From DATKEJ01 sp963768715 (lineage in GTDB: Bacteria; Bacteroidota; Rhodothermia; Rhodothermales; DATKEJ01): DNA of 64,000 nt. This document shows, one piece after another, positions 1 through 9,055 of this stretch. Location: the NCBI GenBank assembly GCA_963768715.1, contig CAVYJC010000009.1, forward strand, positions 124,001-188,000. The letters run 5' to 3'. The notes beneath the pieces are model-generated. The model was not told the origin of the DNA, searched no databases, and saw only the letters and a program-made list of their open reading frames with translations. Every line of letters starts with the position of its first letter. Positions within the stretch are counted from its first letter, which is position 1. A program made the position numbers and the translations under genes.

Positions 1-560
1 TTGGTGTTCATGTCTGGAGCCGGGATGTCACAATCCGGTCCAAAAACGTTGATCATGTTGGCGGTATAGCGTCGCGTAATCTTCTCCAGTTCGGTCGGCG
101 ACAACTCGCGGGGATTGCAGCGCACGGCTCCCTTCGCGCCACCGAACGGAACACCGATGACCGCGCATTTCCACGTCATCCATGCCGCAAGTGCCTTCAC
201 TTCCTCGAGATCGACGTCGGGTGCGAATCGAACGCCGCCCTTGCTCGGTCCGAGGACCTCATTATGGATGACCCTGACGCCTTCGAAAACCTCGATGCGG
301 CCGTCGTCCATTCTGATCGGAATGGCGGTAATGTGGATTCGCGACGGGGTGCAGAGAAACTCATAGAATCCCCGCTCGAGTTTCAGCAAACGTGCCGCCG
401 AATCAAACTGCTCGACCATCGACTCGAACGGATTCTCTCGGTCGGAAAACGGAGAGGGCTCCTTATAGATCGATTTCTTGTAGACTAGCTCGCGGTAGAG
501 GTCGTTATTCACTTGCTGGACGGTTAGTTTTGCCTGTTCGGCGCCCAATATACCCTTCAT
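1..560 (-). CDS. Glu/Leu/Phe/Val dehydrogenase, N-terminal part (runs off left edge)
   Basis: Oxidative deamination of glutamate or a related amino acid with NAD(P). The minus strand is open from an ATG at 560 to the window edge (186 codons). The translation carries the substrate-domain signatures GPSKGGVRF and, further on, PFGGAKGAV, which contains the catalytic-lysine region of the family; it ends at PAPDMNT, just before the nucleotide-binding domain. The C-terminal Rossmann half lies outside the window, so coenzyme and substrate specificity cannot be read. It is divergent from the RNA methyltransferase gene with only ~56 bases between the two starts, so promoters must be compact or shared. 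The family assignment is firm; glutamate versus leucine/valine specificity is not decided. Confidence 0.9.
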   Translation of the reverse strand, partial: MKGILGAEQAKLTVQQVNNDLYRELVYKKSIYKEPSPFSDRENPFESMVEQFDSAARLLKLERGFYEFLCTPSRIHITAIPIRMDDGRIEVFEGVRVIHNEVLGPSKGGVRFAPDVDLEEVKALAAWMTWKCAVIGVPFGGAKGAVRCNPRELSPTELEKITRRYTANMINVFGPDCDIPAPDMNT

Positions 561-616
561 ACGGTCACAATAGAGACCGGTTTTGCCATCCAATCATTCA
601 ACGTTCGATCTGGACA

Positions 617-1411
617 ATGCCAGCTGATCCGTTTAGTCCCGATCCCCTCTCCCGCGCACGTGCCAAGATGATCGCCGACCTCGATCGCGGATCGGCCAGA
701 CGCGAGCACGGTTTGTTTCGAATTGAAGGCTGGCGGGCACTGGCGTCGGCGGTGCAGGCAGGTGTGACGCTTGAAGACATCGTCGTTCGGATGGACGCGC
801 TCAACGACGGCAGACTGGAGCTACTTCGGTCGGCCAGGGCCAACCTCATCGCTAGCGTCCGATCGAAAGGCATGGCTCGCCTGACCTCCGTACTGCAGGA
901 CCAGGGTGTCGTGGCAACCGCCCGGATTCAGCTTGCTCCCGTCGCGGCCATCGCCGGGGTCCACCGGATCCTCGCGATGGACGGCGTACAGGATCCCGGC
1001 AACGTTGGCACACTGATTCGAAGCGCCGCCTGGTTCGGCGTCGAGGCCGTAATGGCCGGCGGTGACACAGCGGATTTCTTCAATCCGAAGGCTGTGCGCG
1101 CGTCGGCCGGTGCCATCTGGGACCTTGCGCTCGTACGTATGGACGACCTCCCGGCGGGTCTGGCCTACATGAAAGGTCTCGGTTTCTCCTGCTTCGGCGC
1201 GGATCTGTCCCGCGCCGATGATCCCAACTGGCGTAACGCGGAAAAGTCGATCCTCGTCCTCGGCAGCGAGGGCCATGGCCTCTCCGAAGCGGTGAAATCA
1301 CAGTTGGACGGGGTTGTCCACGTGAGCGGACGCCGTCGTGCGACAAGCGGTGTGGAGTCACTCAATGTCGCCACGGCGGGCAGCATCCTCATCAGTCGCT
1401 GGGCGGACTGA
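617..1411 (+). CDS. TrmH/SpoU family RNA 2'-O-methyltransferase
   Basis: SAM-dependent ribose methylation of tRNA or rRNA. The 264-residue protein has an N-terminal substrate-binding (L30e-like) part (1-110) followed by the knotted SPOUT domain. Motif 1 is DGVQDPGNVGTLIRSA (122-137), motif 2 is LVLGSEGHGLS (213-223) and motif 3 is ESLNVATAGSIL (247-258), with the Asn and Arg positions expected for catalysis and SAM binding. The reading frame stays open upstream to 392, but ATG 617 begins where homology starts and avoids overlapping the divergent dehydrogenase. The exact target nucleotide cannot be told from sequence; a 23S rRNA methyltransferase is the common annotation for this length. Confidence 0.9.
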   Translation: MPADPFSPDPLSRARAKMIADLDRGSARREHGLFRIEGWRALASAVQAGVTLEDIVVRMDALNDGRLELLRSARANLIASVRSKGMARLTSVLQDQGVVATARIQLAPVAAIAGVHRILAMDGVQDPGNVGTLIRSAAWFGVEAVMAGGDTADFFNPKAVRASAGAIWDLALVRMDDLPAGLAYMKGLGFSCFGADLSRADDPNWRNAEKSILVLGSEGHGLSEAVKSQLDGVVHVSGRRRATSGVESLNVATAGSILISRWAD

Positions 1412-1471
1412 AACCGCGGATCGCGAACGTGATCCGTGAGCGACGAACTTTCGCTCATGGATCATCGAAAA

Positions 1472-1480
1472 TGCTATATT
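1472..1480 (+). promoter_or_regulatory. possible extended -10 promoter for alanine dehydrogenase
   Basis: TGCTATATT at 1472-1480 fits an extended -10 box (TGnTATATT) in an A/T-rich dip, about 50 bases before the ald start. There is no good -35 hexamer at the usual spacing. Sequence-only prediction. Confidence 0.3.
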
Positions 1481-1528
1481 AAACAATCTTGGTCAGTCGT
1501 CGCGCCCCATCCCTCACTCGTAGTTTAG

Positions 1529-2752
1529 ATGGAGTCACCTGAGTATTCCGTCGGGTCATCCTCACAGTCCGCAGTCGTTCCCCTTGAAAAGCCGTTGCGT
1601 CCCGAACGGAACGGTCGGAGACAGAGCGTAGGCGTTCCGCGTGAGGTTGTTAACGAGGAGCGGCGTGTCGCATTGAGTCCATCCGGTGTCGGTGCACTGG
1701 TCGCGAGTGGACACGATGTGTTTGTCCAGATGGGCGCCGGCAAACAGGCGCATTTTTCGGATCGCCTCTATACGAGCGAGGGAGCCGAAATCGTGGACTC
1801 CGCGGCCGACATTTATGAACGATGTGACCTGATCGTGAAAGTCGCGCCGCCGAGCGGCGAAGAGCTCGATCTCTTGCGTGAGAAGCAGATCTTGATATCG
1901 GCGCTGCATCTCGGCAACGCGACGAAGGATTTCTTCCGGCGACTCATGGAGTTGTCCGTGACCGGCATCGGTTTCGAGTTCATAAAGACCCACGACGGCA
2001 CCTATCCGATCGTACGGATGATGCACGAGATCATGGGTTCGATGTCGATTCAAATCGCCGCGCGCTATCTGGAGAGCCCCGAAGGAGGAGCAGGGCTCGT
2101 TCTGGGCGGCATTTCGGGGGTTCCGCCGGCCCACGTCCTTATCCTCGGCGCCGGCGTCGTCGGCGAGTGGGCGGCCCGAACAGCTCTCGGGTTCGGAGCG
2201 CGAGTCACGGTTCTCGACTCCGACCTAGCCAGCCTTCGCGCCCTCGAGCACTATCTGGACCGGAGAATCACGACCGCGATGGCTAACGAGACCTACATAC
2301 GCCATTACGTCGAATCTGCGGACGTCATCGTTGGAGCAATGGTCCACGGTGGATCGCGCTCGCCGGTTCTCGTAACGGAGGACATGGTGGCATCCATGCG
2401 ACCGGGATCAGTCGTCGTCGACGCCGTGATCGATCAGGGCGGATGCATCGAGACCTCGCGTCCGACCTCGCATTCACAACCCGTGTTTACCGAGCACGGG
2501 GTCATACACTACTGCGTCCCGAACATGCCCTCCAATGCAGCGAGGACGGCGACCGATGCGCTTACGAACGTGCTCGTCCCCTTTCTTCTGGAGATTGGCG
2601 CAGCCGAGACCGTCAACGAGGCACTCTGGCGCAATGAAGGCCTTCGAAACGGGACATACGTTTACCGCAAGCATTTGACAAAGAAGAGCCTCGCTTCACT
2701 CTTCGGAATGCCCCACCGTGACGTCGAACTTCTCATCGCCTCCGGCATCTGA
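1529..2752 (+). CDS. ald: alanine dehydrogenase
   Basis: Reversible NAD-dependent deamination of L-alanine to pyruvate and ammonia. The 407 residues contain the family start VGVPREVVNEERRVALSP (from about residue 33), the pyruvate-binding lysine context LIVKVAPPS, the catalytic-His context ISALHLGN, the dinucleotide-binding glycine loop ILGAGVVGEWAARTALGFGA with acidic VLDSD after it, and the conserved C-terminal HYCVPNMPSNAARTAT. The first ~30 residues are an extension before the usual N-terminus and no closer in-frame ATG replaces it, so the true start may be a non-ATG codon. With the Glu-type dehydrogenase nearby it suggests active amino-acid nitrogen interconversion. Transhydrogenase alpha is a relative, but the full alanine dehydrogenase length fits better. 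Confidence 0.92.
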   Translation: MESPEYSVGSSSQSAVVPLEKPLRPERNGRRQSVGVPREVVNEERRVALSPSGVGALVASGHDVFVQMGAGKQAHFSDRLYTSEGAEIVDSAADIYERCDLIVKVAPPSGEELDLLREKQILISALHLGNATKDFFRRLMELSVTGIGFEFIKTHDGTYPIVRMMHEIMGSMSIQIAARYLESPEGGAGLVLGGISGVPPAHVLILGAGVVGEWAARTALGFGARVTVLDSDLASLRALEHYLDRRITTAMANETYIRHYVESADVIVGAMVHGGSRSPVLVTEDMVASMRPGSVVVDAVIDQGGCIETSRPTSHSQPVFTEHGVIHYCVPNMPSNAARTATDALTNVLVPFLLEIGAAETVNEALWRNEGLRNGTYVYRKHLTKKSLASLFGMPHRDVELLIASGI

Positions 2753-2863
2753 GGCGCACGAAGACGAAGAACCACGACAAGGATGCGCGGTAACATGTTC
2801 AGGTACGGCTTTCCTTTATCGTGCACGCAGACTGCGACGATTCCTCAGCTTTGACAACCGTCG

Positions 2864-4753
2864 ATGCGAATCCCGGACGACAAGATTGAAGAGGTTCGAA
2901 GCGCCGTCGACATTGTCGACGTCGTTTCCGATTACGTCGCGCTGAAGAAACGCGGCACGAATTTCTTTGGCCTGTGTCCGTTTCACAGTGAAAAGACCCC
3001 TTCGTTCAGCGTCAACCCCGAGCGAGGGATCTACAAATGCTTCGGCTGCGGCAAAGGCGGAAACGTCTTCAGTTTCCTTCGGGAAATCGAGAAACTCGAC
3101 TTCGTAGAGGCCGTTCGCGTTCTGGCCGAGCGTGCCGGTGTGACTCTGCCGGCGCCTTCGAGTGCGGATACGCAGGCATCGAGCGTCGTCGACTCGCTCT
3201 ATCATGCGCTTCGCCTGGCCGGACGTTTCTACCATCATCAGCTTACCGAAACCGAGCCGGGTAAACGTGCGCTCCGCTATCTCGAGGAACGTGGGTTTAA
3301 GGATGAAACGATCAGGCGGTTTGGAATCGGGTACGCACCGGATACGTGGGACGCCCTCATTCATCACGCCGAGAAGGAAAGCACATCCGTCGAATACCTT
3401 GAGATGGCCGGACTCGTCGTCAAGCGTGAGAAAGGTGACGGCTACTACGATCGGTTCCGCGGCCGCGTAATGTTCCCCCTCCTTACTCAGGTCGGCCAGG
3501 TCGTCGGTTTTACGGGACGCATTCTGGACGGTGACGAAAAGCAGGCCAAGTACGTAAACACCCCCGAAACCCAGGTGTATCACAAAGGCCGACTGCTCTA
3601 CGGCCTGCACTTCGCGAAAAACGAGATCCGCAAATCCGAAGAAGCCTATCTGGTCGAGGGCAACACAGATGTGATAAGCATGCACCAGAGCGGCATTAAC
3701 AACGTAGTGGCCACCAGCGGCACGGCCCTGACCACGACACAAGTGAAGCTACTCGGGCGATACACCGACTCGGTGATTCTTCTGTTCGATGCGGACCTGG
3801 CGGGCGTCTCGGCCATGGAACGCAGCATTGATCTGCTCCTGGCAGCGAACATGAAAGTTCGGACGCTCCGGCTTCCGGAGGGCTACGACCCAGACAGCTT
3901 CGTACAGAAGAAGGGCCGGGACGGCTTTCTGATTTTCTCGGACACGCACAAAACGGATTTCGTCGCCTTCAAGCTGTCCGTCGCCGGATATTCGGGAGCA
4001 GAGACCGATCCGGAGAAACTCTGGGAAGCGATCCAGTCGGCCCTCAAGTCGATCGCACTCATTCCGAATGCGGTGCGCCAGGAAGGCTATCTCCGTCTCG
4101 TTGCCGAGCAGACAGGAATGCCCGACGACAAGCTGCGAAAAGAACTGGCGGGACTGACGACGGGCCGGCGGCGTCGAGCGACGACGAGACGTAAAGAATC
4201 GGAGAGACAGGAGAACACGCCTGCCGAAGCACCGGCAAGGGAGATCCAGCATCCCATCGAGCCACGTGAGCAGACGCTTGTGCGACTCATGCTGGAGCAC
4301 GGCGAAGAATTGATTGGCTTCGTACTGGGCCATATGGGTCTGGATGAATTCTCAGAGGGTGTAGTACGTCGGACCGTTCAGCGCCTCCTCGACATGTACA
4401 GCAACGGCGACGTCAATCCGGCGCGTCTTCTCTCGGACCTGGACGACCCGGAGGTTCAGGAATTCGCGGCGGGAGTGCTCATCGATAGAGAGGAGCTTTC
4501 GGAAAACTGGTCGTCGATGCATGACATCGAGGTGCCGAAACTGTACGCCAATGCGAGGGGCGCCGCCACCGACGCGATGACGTATTTGAAACTCAAACGG
4601 GTCAATAAGGCCATTGAGGAAATGCAGCATCGCCTGTACAGGGCCCAGGCCGACGGAAACGACGTCATTGAACTGCTCGAAGAGATGAAGTCGCTGCAGG
4701 TACTTCGCAAGGACATCGCTTCGAGGGCCTATTTGACGTGGGCCAACCAGTGA
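2864..4753 (+). CDS. dnaG: DNA primase
   Basis: Makes RNA primers at the replication fork. The 629 residues are in canonical order. The CHC2 zinc finger has C38, H41, C59 and C62, in CPFH and CFGC. The RNA-polymerase/Toprim core has EGNTDV near residue 265 (EGYxDV in most DnaG proteins) and the metal-binding DADLAG near 309. The C-terminal part (about 450-629) corresponds to the helicase-binding domain. A charged linker rich in Arg (residues ~425-460) separates them. The gene is intact and ends 160 bases before the convergent oxidoreductase; I see no strong terminator in that gap. Confidence 0.96.
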   Translation: MRIPDDKIEEVRSAVDIVDVVSDYVALKKRGTNFFGLCPFHSEKTPSFSVNPERGIYKCFGCGKGGNVFSFLREIEKLDFVEAVRVLAERAGVTLPAPSSADTQASSVVDSLYHALRLAGRFYHHQLTETEPGKRALRYLEERGFKDETIRRFGIGYAPDTWDALIHHAEKESTSVEYLEMAGLVVKREKGDGYYDRFRGRVMFPLLTQVGQVVGFTGRILDGDEKQAKYVNTPETQVYHKGRLLYGLHFAKNEIRKSEEAYLVEGNTDVISMHQSGINNVVATSGTALTTTQVKLLGRYTDSVILLFDADLAGVSAMERSIDLLLAANMKVRTLRLPEGYDPDSFVQKKGRDGFLIFSDTHKTDFVAFKLSVAGYSGAETDPEKLWEAIQSALKSIALIPNAVRQEGYLRLVAEQTGMPDDKLRKELAGLTTGRRRRATTRRKESERQENTPAEAPAREIQHPIEPREQTLVRLMLEHGEELIGFVLGHMGLDEFSEGVVRRTVQRLLDMYSNGDVNPARLLSDLDDPEVQEFAAGVLIDREELSENWSSMHDIEVPKLYANARGAATDAMTYLKLKRVNKAIEEMQHRLYRAQADGNDVIELLEEMKSLQVLRKDIASRAYLTWANQ

Positions 4754-4915
4754 GGCAAAGCCCGAACCCAGCGCCGGTAGATTTTGTCCGGGGCTGCACT
4801 CGGTTTCCTGACCGCGAGATTTCTATCAAAACGGCACCTCTCCGGGGATAGCCGGATGTCAATTCAGCCGGTCGCCGTAAAGAATGGCGCCGAAGTCAGG
4901 CTTCTCGTATCGATT

Positions 4916-5959
4916 CTAGCCGGTACTGCCGCCCTGTTCTCCCGACGCTTCGGAGTGCCGGATGCAGACCTTTCCGAAATGGCCCGCGTTCGCCAGATAC
5001 CTGAACGCCTCCGCAGTCTCCGCCAGGTGGAACACACGGTCGATTACCGGTCTAATTCGCGACTCCTCCAGATCGTCTATCATGCTCTCGAAATCCATGC
5101 GAGAACCGACCGTCACACCTTGCAGGCGGACGTTCCGCATGACCACGAGCGGCAGGTTCAGACTCGCAACCGCCCCGCCAAGCACGCCGACCATGCTTAG
5201 TTGTCCGGATGCTCTCACAGCTCGGACGGCCTGTTGCAGCGTCGCATCACCTCCGACCTCGATGACAAGATCGACACCCTTTCCTTCGGTCAGATCCTTC
5301 ACGGCGCGATGCCACTGTGGCTCGCGTATGTAGTTAATGGTCTCGTCGGCCCCCATCTCTCGCGCGCGTTCGAGTTTTGCGTCGCTCTTGGAGATCACGA
5401 TCGGACGCGCCCCGAGCATCAGGGCAAACTGCATCGCAAAGACGGCGACGCCACCCGTACCCTCAATCAGCACGCTGTCTCCCTCCTTGACGGCGGCTTG
5501 CCCGACAACCGCGCTCCACGCCGTGAGACCGGCGCACGGGAGCGTTGCGGCTTCGGCATCGTCGAGGTACTCGGGAGCGTGCACGCAGCTTTCCTCGGAA
5601 ATCGCCATGTACTCCGACAGCGTACCATCCAACGGCCCGCCGAGTGTGAGGTGACGAAAGCCACTCGTGAGCGGCCCTTCGATCCAGCCCTGTGCAAAAC
5701 AGGGAATCGCACGATCACCCGGGCTGAAACGGGATACGCTCGATCCGACATCAACTACTTTCCCGACGCCGTCGGAGCAGAGAACTAGCGGCAGCTTCTG
5801 TTTGGGGTTGTAGACACCCTTTACCGTGAGATAGTCGCGGGAATTCAGCGATGCCGCACGCATTTCAAGAAGCACGTCCCGCTCTCCGATCACCGGATCG
5901 GGTCGGGTGCGCATCTGGATGTTCTCGAGGCCAAAGGCTTCGAGCTGAACGACTTCCAT
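4916..5959 (-). CDS. zinc-independent medium-chain dehydrogenase/quinone oxidoreductase-like
   Basis: MDR-superfamily NAD(P)H-dependent oxidoreductase of 347 residues. The N-terminal GroES-like fold (SLNSRDYLTVKGVYN, then CSDGVGKVVDVG) is followed by a Rossmann domain with GTGGVAVFAMQFA and SKSDAKLERAREMGADETI, where Ser-Lys after the second strand favours NADPH. The Cys/His set of zinc alcohol dehydrogenases is not evident, so quinone oxidoreductase or enoyl-reductase activity is as likely as alcohol oxidation. It is the last gene of a minus-strand run starting at 9947, 79 bases after the nitroreductase, which suggests a stress or redox role. Substrate unknown. Confidence 0.85.
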   Translation of the reverse strand: MEVVQLEAFGLENIQMRTRPDPVIGERDVLLEMRAASLNSRDYLTVKGVYNPKQKLPLVLCSDGVGKVVDVGSSVSRFSPGDRAIPCFAQGWIEGPLTSGFRHLTLGGPLDGTLSEYMAISEESCVHAPEYLDDAEAATLPCAGLTAWSAVVGQAAVKEGDSVLIEGTGGVAVFAMQFALMLGARPIVISKSDAKLERAREMGADETINYIREPQWHRAVKDLTEGKGVDLVIEVGGDATLQQAVRAVRASGQLSMVGVLGGAVASLNLPLVVMRNVRLQGVTVGSRMDFESMIDDLEESRIRPVIDRVFHLAETAEAFRYLANAGHFGKVCIRHSEASGEQGGSTG

Positions 5960-6037
5960 GGCGTAGGCGCTTCGTTGGACAGGATAGAACCGCTCGACTG
6001 GAGGTCGGTTTCTATCTCGTTCGCGAGGCGGCCTGAC

Positions 6038-7108
6038 CTAGCGGGATCGGTACATCACCTCACGTACCGGCCTCCTGGGCGTGGGCCGGACCGGCTGGCC
6101 ATAGCCGACGCGCAGAATCGACTGCGGGTAGGGCGGACCACCGGCGAGCTCCGCAACGCGCGGCCGGAGATCATCGACTTCGATAGGCTGATTCAAGAAA
6201 GATGCCATGAGTCCGAAGTCCGTCGCTTGGAGCAGGATACGGGCAAGCGCCTGACCGGCCTCGAGCCAAGCCGCCGCATCGTCTGACGCCGTGCTGAGAA
6301 CGATCAATGCGGGGGATCCCTCGGCCAGCTGCTGGTCGTGCGCCGCTTTCCCGCTTCCCCAATCGAATGTCCTGACGACCGACGGACCTGCGTTACTCAG
6401 CCAGTCGGAAATGCCCATTGCAAAACCTGGGATGCCGTCGCGGCTCTTTGTCCGGTTCGGATGCATCCACGCCGCAAGCTCGCGACGAAATCCCTTGTCC
6501 TTTGATTGAATCAGGTCAGCTTCGGCGATGAGCACCGACAACGGGATACGATCATCTTTCGAAGCGAATGCCGCCAGGTGTGTTCGTTCGGCAGCGGCTG
6601 CTTCCTGCAACGCCTCGATCTCATGCGGGGGAACATGTCGCCTTTCAAAAGGACTCCTGTTGGTGTGCCGATGCTTGATGGCTCCGAGGAGTCGCTGCCA
6701 GTAAGGATCCGGCTCGGTCTGTTCGCCGATATGGATGTAGGCCAGCAGATCTCTGTTCGAAAAGTCCGGGAAAAGCCGCACCACCGGTGAAAATCCAAAA
6801 CCGTGCAGGGCTGCCCGCAAGTGGAAGAGCGAGGCCCCACAACTCATGATGAGCTCCCTGTCATCCGGATCGATCACGGGCAGCGCTCGCGTTCGGTCCG
6901 CGTAGAGTGCGATCTCTTTGCCCGTCACCCGAAACAGCCACGGCTGGCTGTTATGGCTGGACGGTGCGAGAACCGCAAAGTTCAGGAGATACTTGCACTG
7001 CTGCTCCGTAGTAAGGTCATCCGGCAGAACATGGGCAGAAACTGACCACGGATCGTCGAGAGTCATCGTCATGCTTCTAGCGGACGGATGCGAAGTGGAT
7101 TCGGACAT
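6038..7108 (-). CDS. nitroreductase-like FMN oxidoreductase (Acg type)
   Basis: Nitroreductase-fold protein. The signature NFAVLAPSSHNSQPWLFRV near the N-terminus matches the FMN-binding entry of the Acg subfamily; IDPDDRELIMSCGASLFHLR and the C-terminal GYGQPVRPTPRRPV also fit. Acg-type members often bind flavin without a known reaction and are associated with hypoxia and stress, which suits the universal stress proteins upstream in the same run. The frame is open back to 7273, but the first ~55 residues look unrelated to the family. ATG 7108 is my choice, ATG 7072 an alternative; neither has a strong Shine-Dalgarno. Function beyond flavin binding is inference. Confidence 0.8.
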   Translation of the reverse strand: MSESTSHPSARSMTMTLDDPWSVSAHVLPDDLTTEQQCKYLLNFAVLAPSSHNSQPWLFRVTGKEIALYADRTRALPVIDPDDRELIMSCGASLFHLRAALHGFGFSPVVRLFPDFSNRDLLAYIHIGEQTEPDPYWQRLLGAIKHRHTNRSPFERRHVPPHEIEALQEAAAAERTHLAAFASKDDRIPLSVLIAEADLIQSKDKGFRRELAAWMHPNRTKSRDGIPGFAMGISDWLSNAGPSVVRTFDWGSGKAAHDQQLAEGSPALIVLSTASDDAAAWLEAGQALARILLQATDFGLMASFLNQPIEVDDLRPRVAELAGGPPYPQSILRVGYGQPVRPTPRRPVREVMYRSR

Positions 7109-7275
7109 GCGTCCAACAATATTCAAAGATGGCTGCCACGGATGCGCGTGCGGCCCTCGACCAAACGTGGGGCTCTTGATCACGTCTCTTGCGGTGGAAT
7201 CACCTACGGTTGCCCGGCGACGTGGAAGCTCCTCGCTCTCTCTTCCGTTTGCGCCAGGTCGTGCCACGCCCATCG

Positions 7276-8085
7276 CTATGACCGCCCCTGCGCTTCGGTT
7301 AGCTTGAAACGGACCGGCATCGCGTACCGCACTCGCACCGGTTTGCCGCGCTGTTTTCCCGGTTTGAACCGGAGCTTTGCGATGGCTTCGAGGGCCGCGG
7401 TGTCCAGTATGCTCCCGGCGGATTTCATGACGTTCAGATTCGTGGGCTTGCCGTCCGTCTCAATCACAAACTGGACGACCACCGTGCCTTCAATCCCCGC
7501 GCGCAGCGCGAGATCGGGATACTGGATTACGTCATACAGGCTTTTGATGCCGCCTACCAATTCGGGCATCTCTTCTACAACGACAAAAATATCGGCCTCT
7601 TCGTCGGACTCTTCAGCTGCCGGCGGCGGCGGAAGCGCCGGCAGATCGAGCGGCTCGTCTATATCAATTTCCGCATCGATATCCAGCGGCTCGTCCTCGA
7701 GAACCGTCTCGTCGGGGACCGAAACCGGAACAGGAGGTCTCGGCGGAGGCGGCGGTTTTTTGATCTGCTGGGTCTGCTCGACCTCCTCCATCTTGACGAC
7801 CATAGATTCCGTTTCCTGGGCCACGAACTGCGCATCCCATCTAATCGGGGCTTTCAGGAGTCCAAGCATGAGGCCGAGCGCAATCACCAGACCGACTTCA
7901 ACCAGTACGGTCTCGAATCTGCGAACGTCGGCGCGCAACTGCTTCTTAGGCACAACCGAACGCTTGCTCGGCACCAGACGGGCATCAATTTCCGCCTGCG
8001 ATCTCTCGGGCTCTTGTCCATTCGCTTCGAGCTGACGGGGCGTCCGTAGGGGACTCCGCCAGGGAGTGGACTCAGTGGACTTCAT
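7276..8085 (-). CDS. energy transducer TonB-family protein
   Basis: Couples inner-membrane proton-motive force to outer-membrane transporters or, in many Bacteroidota, acts as a TonB-C-domain envelope protein. It has 269 residues: a basic cytoplasmic start, a single membrane segment (VEVGLVIALGLMLGLL, about 65-85), a Pro/Asp/Glu-rich periplasmic spacer with PPPPRPPVPV and DIDAEIDIDEP, and a TonB C-terminal domain from about 175 (YPDLALRAGIEGTVVVQFVI ... LRFKPGKQRGKPV). The ATG at 8085 is preceded by GGAGG at good spacing and overlaps the end of the stress-protein gene by 14 bases, so the two are translationally linked. No ExbB/ExbD or TonB-dependent receptor is present in the window. Confidence 0.88.
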   Translation of the reverse strand: MKSTESTPWRSPLRTPRQLEANGQEPERSQAEIDARLVPSKRSVVPKKQLRADVRRFETVLVEVGLVIALGLMLGLLKAPIRWDAQFVAQETESMVVKMEEVEQTQQIKKPPPPPRPPVPVSVPDETVLEDEPLDIDAEIDIDEPLDLPALPPPPAAEESDEEADIFVVVEEMPELVGGIKSLYDVIQYPDLALRAGIEGTVVVQFVIETDGKPTNLNVMKSAGSILDTAALEAIAKLRFKPGKQRGKPVRVRYAMPVRFKLTEAQGRS

Positions 8086-9055
8086 ATCGATCCTCCGTTT
8101 CAGTGTGAGCCTCGATTTCGGCCGGCTCGTAACTGCGCACTGTGAACACGGGGCACGTAGCCGTGCGCAGCACTTGTTCGGTCACGCTTCCCATAAGCAA
8201 TCGCTTGAGACCTGTAAGACCGTGGGTTGCTATGACTATCATATCGGCATCCTGCTCGCTTGCGAATTCGGCAATATCGTAACCTGCGTGCCCGACGAGG
8301 ACGGTGCATCGGACCGCCTGGTCCTCCGGCAGCACCTCCCCTGCAAGCGCTTCCAGGGCCTCGCGAGATCGCGTCTGCAGGTCTGAGGCTACCATGGGAA
8401 TCGGGTCGATCCCGTAGACGTTCGGGAGATTTACCTGCTCGACAACGTGCACGAGATCCAACTCAGCCTCGTACAGGCGGGCAAGGTCAAGGGCATACTG
8501 CAGCGTCGGACGGCAGAAAGGCGAAAAATCGATGGGCACCACGATGGTGGGTGGCGCACCTGAGCGCCGTACGACGGGATGTTCCTGTCGGACGGTTAGC
8601 ACCGGGCAAGGCGCCCTTCGCACCACCTGCTCGGCTACGCTGCCGAGCAACAGCCGATCGAGCCCGTGTCGCCCGTGCGTTCCCATGACGACCAGGTCGA
8701 TGTCGTTGTCGGAAACGTAATCCAGTATGGACCTCCACGCCGAGTTCGACTGCAGCTGGACATTAACGACATCCAGGGAATCCTCGTCGGAGGTGCTCGC
8801 GCGACGATACGACTCCAGACCAAGTTGAAGCGCCAGTTCGTCATTGCCGAGCGGCAGGAAACTCATTGGATTCGTGGCCAGATCCTCTTCGTGATACACG
8901 ACCGAGAGCACGTGAAGCCGTGCGCCCAATCGGCGCGCCAGATACACCGCGTGGGTATACGCTCTCTCGGCGCACGGCGAAAAATCGGTCGGAAAGAGGA
9001 TCGACCGGATCCGCTCCATTTTGTTTTCGGATTCAAAACGCATGCTCGACTCCAA
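8072..9055 (-). CDS. tandem universal stress protein (UspA family)
   Basis: Cytoplasmic ATP-binding stress protein with two Usp domains fused (about 13-160 and 165-310 of 327). Both domains keep the ATP-loop pattern G-x2-G-x9-G-S: GTHGRHGLDRLLLGSVAE and ATHGLTGLKRLLMGSVTE, each followed by the APCPVLTV/ATCPVFTV strand. It overlaps the preceding usp gene (start of this one inside its end by 23 bases) and the following tonB-like gene by 14 bases, a tightly coupled operon. Such proteins bind ATP and modulate survival under energy or redox stress; the partner here is unknown. Confidence 0.92.
   Translation of the reverse strand: MESSMRFESENKMERIRSILFPTDFSPCAERAYTHAVYLARRLGARLHVLSVVYHEEDLATNPMSFLPLGNDELALQLGLESYRRASTSDEDSLDVVNVQLQSNSAWRSILDYVSDNDIDLVVMGTHGRHGLDRLLLGSVAEQVVRRAPCPVLTVRQEHPVVRRSGAPPTIVVPIDFSPFCRPTLQYALDLARLYEAELDLVHVVEQVNLPNVYGIDPIPMVASDLQTRSREALEALAGEVLPEDQAVRCTVLVGHAGYDIAEFASEQDADMIVIATHGLTGLKRLLMGSVTEQVLRTATCPVFTVRSYEPAEIEAHTETEDRYEVH

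Noticed and set aside
2816..3742. 308-codon minus-strand open frame within dnaG
   Set aside because: Antisense to conserved primase motifs; no homology or ribosome binding site. Typical of G+C-rich genes.
7088..8035. Long plus-strand open frame (315 codons) opposite the TonB-like gene
   Set aside because: Ser/Thr-rich translation without domains; it mirrors the Asp/Pro-rich TonB coding sequence on the other strand.
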